This document shows positions 17,226-24,746 of a stretch of DNA of 64,000 bases, in pieces (position 1 is the first letter of the stretch; the number at the start of each line of letters is the position of its first letter). Source of the DNA: UBA6265 sp964526965 (GTDB lineage Bacteria > Chloroflexota > Chloroflexia > Thermomicrobiales > UBA6265); the NCBI GenBank assembly GCA_964526965.1, contig CAZGML010000007.1, positions 1-64,000 of the forward strand, in the 5' to 3' direction. Made by a program: the position numbers and the translations under genes. The notes under the pieces are model-generated. The model made no database searches. It worked only from the letters and a program-made list of their open reading frames with translations, and was not told where the DNA came from.

Positions 17226-17257
17226 GCGGCCCGATCGAGATGACTCGATCGGGCCGC
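17226..17257. terminator. Bidirectional hairpin terminator
   Basis: A perfect 14-bp stem GCGGCCCGATCGAG (17226-17239) / CTCGATCGGGCCGC (17244-17257) with loop ATGA, placed between the convergent stops at 17204 and 17273. Confidence 0.8.
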
Positions 17258-17272
17258 CTTGTACGCCATCTA

Positions 17273-17551
17273 TTACTGCTGAACAGTATCTGGTGTCAGG
17301 CCTTCGGCCTCCAGGTTCTGCTCACCGAAGAAGAAGGATTCCATCTCCTTACGCAGCATTTGGCGTGTTTCCAGATCGGCCGGATTCAGGCCATAGTGGT
17401 TGATGATGGTCGTCAAGTGGGGCTTCCACATGTCATAGGCTTCAGCTGAAACCTCGTCGTAAATGCGCTGGCCAAGCTCACCTGAGAACGGTACTGATTC
17501 CAGTCCGGGGAGCTCCTTGCCCAACTTGGCGCAATGAACAGTGCGGCTCAT
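17273..17551 (-). CDS. yggX: Fe(II) trafficking / oxidative damage protection protein, YggX family
   Basis: 92 residues. The protein is aligned with YggX by MSRTVHCAKLGKELPGLESVPF (N-terminal strand with the conserved Cys in HCAKLG), the GQRIYDEVSAEAYDMW helix and the KEMESFFFGE C-terminal helix. YggX limits free-iron damage and helps Fe-S protein repair. ATG at 17551 has GGAG 6 bases upstream; reading frames extending to 17617 lack a start signal. It is a single gene between a terminator and an upstream secreted-protein gene. Confidence 0.9.
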   Translation of the reverse strand: MSRTVHCAKLGKELPGLESVPFSGELGQRIYDEVSAEAYDMWKPHLTTIINHYGLNPADLETRQMLRKEMESFFFGEQNLEAEGLTPDTVQQ

Positions 17552-17689
17552 GAGTACTCCGTAGGGATGCAAACATTTGGCTGCGCGACTACGCAGCAGA
17601 TACCTCGAGTGTACCAAATACCGGGCAAAATGCTCGGGATTGCACGATTACCAGCAACCGGCATGTATTTCTGTAGATACGACATAGCC

Positions 17690-18916
17690 TTAATTCGGCA
17701 GAACGATGCTGTTTTCGATTTCGGTGCGGAAGCGACGCTCGGCGGTGAATTGATCGTACTCCACATCCTGAATCAGGATAAGGTAGCCATCTGTTCCCGG
17801 AATCGCCCGACAATTGACGAAGTACATCATGGGTACCCCATCCTCTTCATACACGAAGTTCGCAAATGCCTCGTTGCGGTAGACGCCACGGAACGCCCTG
17901 CCACTGGAGTCCCGGTCCAGCACAAGATCCAGGCCGCTGGCGCTAGCGGCGAAATCAACGCACCCGGCAAGATCGCCAGCATACTGGTTGGTCGCCCAGA
18001 GCGTAACGATACTGGTGCCATTACCAACTACGAGCCGTTCATCGCCACCCTCGACGGATTCATCCAGGATCTGCCATTCGAGCGGAATCTGGGCGGTGTA
18101 GCCATAATTCGGGCTCTTGTAGAGGCTGCCCGAGAGCCCGGTGTCTATCTCGACTCCGGTGATTTCGGTAGCTTCGGCTGTTTCCTCAACAATTGCCGTT
18201 GGATCGGCTGACTGCCCTTCTGTTGATGCATCTTCTGTATCGCTGAATTCGAGCGTATCCAGAACATCCAGCGCGTGATCAAGCTCGGTATTGTATGCTC
18301 CCGGATTCGATGAGAGCAGCACGATCAGTACAGCATCCTGGCCGGGAATGGGCTCGCAGCTAATGTAGTCGACCAGCGGACTGGTCTCACCAGAGGCATA
18401 GGTATAGTTCAGATTGAAGACGCCCCAGGCGAGATTGTCGCTTTCATAGCGGAGTGGTTCGCCGTCCTGGCCGATGGCAGGCTCCCAATCCGAGATTGCG
18501 GCGGTTTGCGTAGAGTAATATTCCGATTCCCCATCAAGGCAGGCAACGGGGTCACTTCCGTACGCATCCCATGCCCAGATCGTGAAGGTGCTATTGTCCC
18601 GAAAGAGACGAACACCATCCACCGTGCCTTCCTGGATTTCGGAGTCGAGGGCCCAGACGTCAGGATCATACTCAACGGAATATCCGTAAACCGGCCCGGT
18701 ATACGTACCTGCTGGCTGTGAAGCCGGTTCATCCTGCGGGTCCTCCGCGGTTTCATCAGTGGTGTTGCCAGTGCGCGGGGTGCGGGTGATCTCGGTATCA
18801 TCCTCCTGCGCGAACCTGAGCGAATCGGCACCGTGAGCACCTGGTGCCACCAGCGCCAGCATCACCAGGGCAGTGATACATATTCTCAGCAATATGGAGT
18901 GGCGGATTCGCCGCAT
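17690..18916 (-). CDS. Secreted two-domain protein, paralogue of the upstream gene
   Basis: About 408 residues with a signal peptide (LRICITALVMLALVAPGAHG). Two related domains follow. Domain 1 (about 68-225) contains VYGYSVEYDPDVW, VACLDGESEYYS, ISDWEPAIG, YESDNLAWGVF, VDYISCEPIPGQDAVLIV and LDTLEF. Domain 2 (about 265-408) is shorter with NYGYTAQIPLEW and a CRAIPGTDGYLILIQ block. The GY-x-x-x-x-P-x-x-W opening recalls PsbP/DUF1795-like surface proteins, which is only a fold-level suggestion. Two Cys per domain could form a disulfide. It begins 30 bp after the paralogue at 18947 and is co-transcribed with it. Function unknown. Confidence 0.75.
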   Translation of the reverse strand: MRRIRHSILLRICITALVMLALVAPGAHGADSLRFAQEDDTEITRTPRTGNTTDETAEDPQDEPASQPAGTYTGPVYGYSVEYDPDVWALDSEIQEGTVDGVRLFRDNSTFTIWAWDAYGSDPVACLDGESEYYSTQTAAISDWEPAIGQDGEPLRYESDNLAWGVFNLNYTYASGETSPLVDYISCEPIPGQDAVLIVLLSSNPGAYNTELDHALDVLDTLEFSDTEDASTEGQSADPTAIVEETAEATEITGVEIDTGLSGSLYKSPNYGYTAQIPLEWQILDESVEGGDERLVVGNGTSIVTLWATNQYAGDLAGCVDFAASASGLDLVLDRDSSGRAFRGVYRNEAFANFVYEEDGVPMMYFVNCRAIPGTDGYLILIQDVEYDQFTAERRFRTEIENSIVLPN

Positions 18917-18946
18917 CTACGCTTTCCTTCCCCTCGATGTCCGTTC

Positions 18947-20242
18947 TTATGGTGCGAACTCGAGTGTTTCCAGAATATCCAGCACGGCGTCGAGATTGTT
19001 GTTGTACTCATCGGGGAACGATGTCATCTGCACGATGAGCACAGCATCTTCACCGGGGATTGTTTCGCAACTGATGTAATCGACGAATTCCACGTCGGCG
19101 CCAGTGGATGAGTGGAACGTGTAACTAAATACTCCCCACGCGAGTTCGTCGCTCTCGTATTTGAGCGAGTCACCGTTGGCACCAATCGTCAATTCCCAAT
19201 CACTGATATCTTCGATGTCGCTGCTAAAATAGGCATCCTCGCCTTCGAGGCAGGCAACGGGATCGGCACCGTATTCATTTGTGCCGGTGAAGAAAACGGT
19301 CGTCGATTCGCCATCGATGCGAACAGAATCAACGGTCGGACTTTCAAACGTATCGACCTGGTTCCAGAGTGTGGTGTCGTACGTAAATGTGTACCCCCAT
19401 ACCGGACTGGTGTAGGTTCCGGCGTCGCCTGGTACAGCAACATCCTCTGTTGGTTCGGTGGTCGGTTCTTCTGTCGGGATTTCCGTTGGCTCAGTAGTCG
19501 GCTCTTCCGTGGCCACCGGTGTTTCGGTAGCATCACTGCCCGTGCGTGATGTACGGGTGATTTCCTCCGTGGGTTCTACCGTGGCCGATCCGGTCAGGTC
19601 CTCCGGCTGCTCCGTTGCTTCCGATTCGGTTGTTGCTGCGGGAGTCGTGGACCGGTCCCGACTACTGCGAGAATCCCGACCAGATGTTTCCGCCGTTGCA
19701 TCAGCATCGGTACTACCGGCATCATCAGTCAGCCCCGTCAGCACCGGGGATCCATTGATGGTGATTTCTTCGCTCGTGATACCGATTGAAGCGGACTGCA
19801 GTACCGGTATCGTACTCACGCCGACAAATACTGTGGCGTCACCATTGTTTATCGAGTGTGCCTCCGAGATGAAGACATCTCCTGTATCTTGCCCCTGCGA
19901 TATGATGTACGGTGGATTCTCGGAACTGCCATCTTCAATGAGCTCGTCGCCCTCCTGATACAGGGACCAGACCACATCCTCCGGCGTTATCATCTGACCA
20001 TCCTCGATCATAATGATCACCGTGATGCTGCTATCCCTTGTCAGGGCGAGAAATGGGGAATCTTCTGGCGACGCGTCTACCACCCACTGGTCTGTCCAGG
20101 AGATCGTAACTCCGTGTTCCTCATCGGTGTAGCTGGTTTCATCTACCTGGGCGGTAGCCATTGCAACTCCGGAGAACATGGAGAAAAGCAACGCTGTAAC
20201 TGCGGTCAGCCTGGTGATGAGATTTCTTGACTGGGTACTCAT
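18947..20242 (-). CDS. Secreted two-domain protein with Thr/Glu/Pro-rich linker
   Basis: About 431 residues. Signal peptide TAVTALLFSMFSGVAMATAQ, an N-terminal domain (HGVTISWTDQWVV... to ITSEEITING), a long low-complexity linker rich in T, E and P (repeats like TEEPTTEPTE), and a C-terminal domain. The last matches domain 1 of the next gene almost motif by motif: VWGYTFTYDTTLW, VACLEGEDAYFS, ISDWELTIG, YESDELAWGVF, VDYISCETIPGEDAVLIV, LETLEF. ATG at 20242 (MSTQSRN) has GAGG 10 bases upstream. The linker looks like a cell-wall or stalk segment. Function unknown. Confidence 0.75.
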   Translation of the reverse strand: MSTQSRNLITRLTAVTALLFSMFSGVAMATAQVDETSYTDEEHGVTISWTDQWVVDASPEDSPFLALTRDSSITVIIMIEDGQMITPEDVVWSLYQEGDELIEDGSSENPPYIISQGQDTGDVFISEAHSINNGDATVFVGVSTIPVLQSASIGITSEEITINGSPVLTGLTDDAGSTDADATAETSGRDSRSSRDRSTTPAATTESEATEQPEDLTGSATVEPTEEITRTSRTGSDATETPVATEEPTTEPTEIPTEEPTTEPTEDVAVPGDAGTYTSPVWGYTFTYDTTLWNQVDTFESPTVDSVRIDGESTTVFFTGTNEYGADPVACLEGEDAYFSSDIEDISDWELTIGANGDSLKYESDELAWGVFSYTFHSSTGADVEFVDYISCETIPGEDAVLIVQMTSFPDEYNNNLDAVLDILETLEFAP

Positions 20243-20536
20243 TATGGGTCGCCTCTCAGTTCCTGCGAACACTCCAGGGATGGTCTGAAGCGTAAAACGT
20301 TGTGGAAGCGGGTGTTGTTCCACTGCATACAGCACCGGCCGCCCAACTGGTCAATATCAACTGAGTACTAACAAGGGTTCGGGCGCATTCAAAATCTGTA
20401 GCTGCCCCTACTCTATCGTATCCAGCGGCCTTTTCGATGAAAACAGATGCAAACGACGCTACAGTATGTGGGAATTTTGTACAGTTCTGGTTATGGCGCA
20501 CCGGATTCGGATATCCGGGCAGCAAGGAGCACGAGG

Positions 20537-22336
20537 ATGCGACGAGTTTTTCGGCCACGGGCAGATAACCAGAACAACCCGGACCAGGTGATTCTCACAG
20601 AGCGGCACCAGCAACTGCTCGAACAGGAGCAGCTGATTCTCGAAAAGCTACGAGAATCAATGGTTCGTTTCCCGGCAACAGAGGAAGATCTCGATTCGCT
20701 CGATTTCGCGACAGCGCAGTTGGGCGAACTGTTCATGCTGGTTATTGTGGGCGAGTTCAATGCCGGTAAGTCGGCGTTTATCAATGCCTTGGTGGGCGAA
20801 TCCGTAATGCCGGAAGGGGTTACTCCCACCACAGCCGTTATCAACCTGCTCCGCTATGGTGAGGAAGTTAGCGAAAAGCTCCTGCCAGATGGCGTTGTGC
20901 TGCGCACCTACCCTGCCGATTTCCTGCAAGAGATTACGGTTGTTGATACCCCCGGAACCAACGCCATTATTCGCGAACACGAAGCGCTGACCCAGAGTTT
21001 CGTACCGCGCTCCGATATCGTGCTCTTCGTCACATCGGCGGATCGCCCGTTCACCGAGAGCGAACGCGAATTCATGAGCGCGATTCGGGAATGGGGCAAG
21101 AAGATCGTCATCATCCTGAACAAGATCGACCTCATGCGCGATGAGCAGAGTCGGGATCAGGTGACGGAATTCGTGCGCGAACGGGTGCAGGAGTTCCTCG
21201 GGTTCAAGCCGGATGTCTTCCCGGTCAGTTCCCTGCTGGCGCAGCAGGCAAAGGCGCTGGAGGAGAGTAATCCGCCTGAGGGCGAGCGCCTTTGGCAAGC
21301 GAGCCAGTTCGAGGCGTTGGAAACATATGTTGTTGAAACACTGGATGAGGAGAGTCGCATTCGGCTCAAGCTGCTGAACCCGTTGGGCGTGGCGGATCAT
21401 CTCAGCGATCGCTACCTGCACCTGACGCAGGATCGGCTTTCGGTGATTGCCGATGACCTCAAAACCATCGACAACATCGAGCGCCAGCTCGCTCTCTATA
21501 AAGAAGATATGCGCAAGCAGTTCGAGTTTCATCTCACGCGTGTGGAAAACGTCATTCATCGCATGAACCAGCGGGGCGATGAGTTCTTCGAAGAGACGAT
21601 TCGCATCGGCCGCGTTTTCGACCTGATGAACTCGGACAGGATTAAGGCCGAGTTCGCGCAGAAGGTCATCGGCGATACCGAGCGCGCCATTGATGAAACG
21701 ATCGATGAACTGATCGACTGGATGGTCGAACAGGATCTACGCGTATGGGAAGCCGTGAATGAGTATGTGGATCGCCGGCGACTGAACGAATACGCAGAGG
21801 AACTGATCGGCGATGTGGGCACGCAGTTCAAGTACGACCGCCGGTCCATGCTGGAGAGCGTGAGCAAACGCGCGCAGGAAGAGGTGGATCGCTACGATGC
21901 TGCCAAACACGCGCACGAGCTTAGCCTTGGCGTACGGAATGCGGTGGCCACGGTGGCCGTGGCAGAAGCGGGAGCAGTGGGCCTTGGCGCACTGGTGGTG
22001 ACAGCAGCCAGCTCTGCAGCGGTGGATATCACCGGAATTCTGGCCGCAAGTATCCTGGCCGGTGTTGGCCTCTTCGTACTTCCGGTGAAGCGGCGCAACG
22101 CGCGCAAGGATTTCCATGAACGCAGCACCGAGCTTGAAAAGCGGCTGATGGATGTGATGAGCGAACAGTTCGAAAACGAACTCAATCGGTCTGTCGCCCG
22201 GATCGCAGATGCGATTTCGCCCTATACCCGCTTTGTGCGCAGCAGCCAGGAAAAGTATCAATCCCTGGAAGAGGAGCTGGAAACTGTACGCGGTGACCTG
22301 AGCGGAATTCGCCACGCAATTGGCGAAGAATCCTGA
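20537..22336 (+). CDS. Bacterial dynamin-like GTPase
   Basis: About 599 residues. The GTPase core has G1 GEFNAGKS (72-79), a switch-I threonine in GVTPTTAVI, G3 DTPGTN, and G4 LNKIDLM. Long coiled-coil segments follow and a hydrophobic hairpin (VAVAEAGAVGLGALVV / ITGILAASILAGVGLFVLP), the likely membrane paddle, then a C-terminal coiled coil. This is the order found in bacterial dynamin-like proteins that bind and remodel membranes. ATG at 20537 has AAGGAG 7 bases upstream; earlier in-frame starts do not. Many such proteins work in pairs, but no second copy is adjacent. Confidence 0.9.
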   Translation: MRRVFRPRADNQNNPDQVILTERHQQLLEQEQLILEKLRESMVRFPATEEDLDSLDFATAQLGELFMLVIVGEFNAGKSAFINALVGESVMPEGVTPTTAVINLLRYGEEVSEKLLPDGVVLRTYPADFLQEITVVDTPGTNAIIREHEALTQSFVPRSDIVLFVTSADRPFTESEREFMSAIREWGKKIVIILNKIDLMRDEQSRDQVTEFVRERVQEFLGFKPDVFPVSSLLAQQAKALEESNPPEGERLWQASQFEALETYVVETLDEESRIRLKLLNPLGVADHLSDRYLHLTQDRLSVIADDLKTIDNIERQLALYKEDMRKQFEFHLTRVENVIHRMNQRGDEFFEETIRIGRVFDLMNSDRIKAEFAQKVIGDTERAIDETIDELIDWMVEQDLRVWEAVNEYVDRRRLNEYAEELIGDVGTQFKYDRRSMLESVSKRAQEEVDRYDAAKHAHELSLGVRNAVATVAVAEAGAVGLGALVVTAASSAAVDITGILAASILAGVGLFVLPVKRRNARKDFHERSTELEKRLMDVMSEQFENELNRSVARIADAISPYTRFVRSSQEKYQSLEEELETVRGDLSGIRHAIGEES

Positions 22337-22409
22337 CCAGTCAATCGACGTATTTCCGCCGCATCCATGCCTAAGTTGTGGGTTTCTGCCTAAACAATGC
22401 CGATGGCCC

Positions 22410-22455
22410 TTGACATCTTGCGGAACAATACGTATAGTTACTTACGAAAGGTAAC
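22410..22455 (+). promoter_or_regulatory. Sigma-70 promoter with overlapping inverted repeat, YceI gene
   Basis: TTGACA (22410-22415), 17-base spacer, TATAGT (22433-22438). An inverted repeat GTTAC-TT...AAG-GTAAC (22437-22455) starts inside the -10 box and covers the expected start of transcription. The placement suits a repressor such as a MarR or HxlR type, which is an inference. Confidence 0.75.
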
Positions 22456-22532
22456 GGGGCGACGGGATGTTCCCGAGCTTCGGCCGAGAACAGTTTATTG
22501 CTCCGATTTTGGAAAGAGAAGGAACAAATTTC

Positions 22533-23060
22533 ATGGTAAAACTCAACATCGACAACAGTCACAGTAACGTCAACTTCGTTGTTCGCCACATGGGATTCGC
22601 CAAGGTTCGCGGAAGCTTCGACAAGTTCGAAGGAACGGTGAATTTCGACCAGGACAACATCGCTAACAGCTCGGTGAATTTCACCGTCGACGCCAACAGC
22701 GTCAATACCGCTGACGAAAATCGTGACAATCACCTCCGCTCAAACGATTTCTTCGGCACCGAAGAAAACCCAAACCTCACCTTTGTGAGCACCCAGGTAA
22801 CTCCGGATGGTGATGACGAATTCAAGATCACCGGCGATCTCACCATGAACGGCGTAACAAAGCCCGTGACATTCGACGCCGAGTTCAACGGCAGCGGCCA
22901 GAGCCCAATGGGTGTGGAAGTCTGGAGCTTCAGCGCTGATGCCACGGTGAACCGCAAGGACTTCAACATGAACTGGAACGCCGCTGTTGAAGCGGGTGGA
23001 TTCCTGGTTTCGGACGAAGTCAAGATCGAAATCGAAATCGAAGCCAACCCGGCAGAATAG
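22533..23060 (+). CDS. YceI family lipocalin-like protein, cytoplasmic form
   Basis: 175 residues with the full YceI beta-barrel pattern: WxIDxxHS-like opening (LNIDNSHSNVNFVVRHMGFAKVRG), VDANSVNTADENRDNHLRSNDFF, GDLTMNGVTKPV and the FNMNWNAAVEAGGFLVSDEVKI ending. Family members bind isoprenoid or other lipid-like ligands. There is no signal peptide, unlike E. coli YceI, so this one should stay in the cytoplasm. ATG at 22533 has AAGGA about 9 bases upstream. A strong promoter with an operator-like repeat precedes it and an intrinsic terminator follows. Confidence 0.92.
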   Translation: MVKLNIDNSHSNVNFVVRHMGFAKVRGSFDKFEGTVNFDQDNIANSSVNFTVDANSVNTADENRDNHLRSNDFFGTEENPNLTFVSTQVTPDGDDEFKITGDLTMNGVTKPVTFDAEFNGSGQSPMGVEVWSFSADATVNRKDFNMNWNAAVEAGGFLVSDEVKIEIEIEANPAE

Positions 23061-23083
23061 AACATTCCCCAAACCACTTTGGT

Positions 23084-23123
23084 TCGGCCCCGGACAGTAT
23101 TGTCCGGGGCCGAGTTGATTTTT
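23084..23123 (+). terminator. Intrinsic terminator of the YceI gene
   Basis: A perfect 13-bp stem TCGGCCCCGGACA (23084-23096) / TGTCCGGGGCCGA (23101-23113) followed by GTTGATTTTT. Confidence 0.9.
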
Positions 23124-23215
23124 CAGATGGTTCCCACCACGGTTCTTGCCGGACGATTAGACTGTTCTTACGCGAAACTCGCCAAATCTACCCCTGCAAA
23201 CCGGAAGAGGCGCAT

Positions 23216-24175
23216 ATGTGTAGCTGCTGCACACCATCACGAAAATTGCCGGAATCATCCCAACAGGATTCCCCTGGTCGTCATCAACCAGATGCATCGC
23301 AAACCACCACTCCGCCGGAAACCATGGTGCACATACCGGGCGGCACGTTTCTCATGGGCAATCCCCGAGGGGATGGCTACGAGGCAGATGGCGAGAGTCC
23401 GATCCATGAAGTGTCGCTCGATTCCTTCTGGATGGATGCAACGGCGGTCACCAATGCCCGGTTCGCGAACTTTACCGCGGCGACTGGTTATGTGACAGAT
23501 GCCGAACGTTACGGTTGGTCATTTGTGTTCTGGAAGTTCCTGCCCCATGAGTTGCAAGCTGGTGCGGCACCGCCCGGCGCTCCATGGTGGCGGCAGGTTC
23601 AAGGGGCGAGCTGGCGACACCCGGAGGGTCCACAAAGCACCATCGAGCGGCGTATGGAGTATCCCGTAACGCATATCAGCTGGAACGATGCCCAGGCGTT
23701 TTGCACGTGGGCTGGAACGCGCCTGCCAACTGAGACGGAGTGGGAATATGCCGCCCGCGGCGGGCGAGAGGGCGATCCCTTCCCGTGGGGATCGGAGCTC
23801 GAACCGAATGGCGAGCAGCGGATGAACGTCTGGCAGGGATCGTTCTCTGGCCACAACTCACAGGCAGACGGTTTCGCCGGCACCGCACCGGTAACCGCCT
23901 ACCAGCCGAACGCCTACGGGCTCTACAACATGACTGGAAATGTGTGGGAATGGTGCGCCGATTGGTTCTCTCCGGAAACCTATCAACGGGAACCGGTTAC
24001 CAATCCGACCGGACCTGGGCGAGGCGAGGCAAAAGTGCTGCGCGGAGGGTCGTATCTCTGCCACGCCTCGTACTGCAATCGCTACCGCGTTGATTCCCGC
24101 TCATCCAATACGCCCGATTCATCAACAGGGAACCTGGGATTCAGATGCGTCTGGGTGGAGCCGGCAACGGAATAA
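23216..24175 (+). CDS. Formylglycine-generating enzyme (sulfatase-modifying factor)
   Basis: 319 residues. Converts the Cys of the sulfatase C-x-P-x-R motif to formylglycine. It has the FGE fold markers MVHIPGGTFLMG, THISWNDAQAFCTWAG, RLPTETEWEYAARGG, YNMTGNVWEWCADW and RGGSYLCHASYCNRYR. The last provides the copper-binding pair Cys282 and Cys287, spaced as in known FGEs, so this is a true FGE and not a non-catalytic relative. The N-terminus reads MCSCCTPSRK, which itself contains a C-T-P-S-R string identical to the motif of the sulfatase two genes downstream. AGAGG is 6 bases before the ATG. Confidence 0.93.
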   Translation: MCSCCTPSRKLPESSQQDSPGRHQPDASQTTTPPETMVHIPGGTFLMGNPRGDGYEADGESPIHEVSLDSFWMDATAVTNARFANFTAATGYVTDAERYGWSFVFWKFLPHELQAGAAPPGAPWWRQVQGASWRHPEGPQSTIERRMEYPVTHISWNDAQAFCTWAGTRLPTETEWEYAARGGREGDPFPWGSELEPNGEQRMNVWQGSFSGHNSQADGFAGTAPVTAYQPNAYGLYNMTGNVWEWCADWFSPETYQREPVTNPTGPGRGEAKVLRGGSYLCHASYCNRYRVDSRSSNTPDSSTGNLGFRCVWVEPATE

Positions 24176-24298
24176 CCAGTCACGGTTTTAAGAGCAAGTA
24201 AAAGTGGCTCGCATGGCATGAGTTATGCACGTGCCTTGCCGGGCCACATAATCGGCTTTGGCACACTCCGGTGGGCTACGTGCTTGAAGGAATCGTGA

Positions 24299-24712
24299 AT
24301 GTATAAATTTCTCCAGGACATCACGAGCCACACGTTACCCGTTTCCGCCATCCCGTCTACGCTCGACGTCGGCCTCACCCGGAATCCGACGGCGATCCGA
24401 AAAAACATCCCCGACTGGCATTTCCTCGTTCGCGTACTTTTGGCGATCTTCACTATTGTGGCGTCGCTCATGGTCACGCTAGTCAATCTCGTCGGCAATT
24501 TCACACCAACCCACGCAGCCGGGCTGATGATTATGAGCGTCTGCGCGGACGCGTCCTTCCTGATTATCCTGACCCAAACCTCCGAAAACGATATGGCACG
24601 GGGTGATAACCGCCTCTTTGTTGATCCCCGATACATGCGGGCGTATCGCCCAACTGTCCCGGCTAGAAGAAAGGGAGAACATACCGGTACATCTCCTGCA
24701 GTTGATTCGTAA
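24299..24712 (+). CDS. Small membrane protein between FGE and sulfatase genes
   Basis: 137 residues with two strongly hydrophobic segments (about 43-66 and 73-93) and polar ends. AAGGA lies 7 bases before the ATG. The gene is 123 bp after the FGE gene and 34 bp before the sulfatase gene on the same strand, so it is probably co-transcribed with the sulfatase. I recognise no family. Roles in anchoring or transport for the sulfatase are possible but nothing in the sequence shows this. Confidence 0.6.
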   Translation: MYKFLQDITSHTLPVSAIPSTLDVGLTRNPTAIRKNIPDWHFLVRVLLAIFTIVASLMVTLVNLVGNFTPTHAAGLMIMSVCADASFLIILTQTSENDMARGDNRLFVDPRYMRAYRPTVPARRKGEHTGTSPAVDS

Positions 24713-24746
24713 ATCTGTACGCCAGTAAAAGAAAGGACAATCTTCA

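Noticed and set aside
19400..19560. Tandem DNA repeat or CRISPR-like array in the T/E/P-rich region
   Set aside because: The repeated GGTTCGGTGG/TTCCGTTGG-like units are coding repeats of the protein linker, irregular in length and without spacers.
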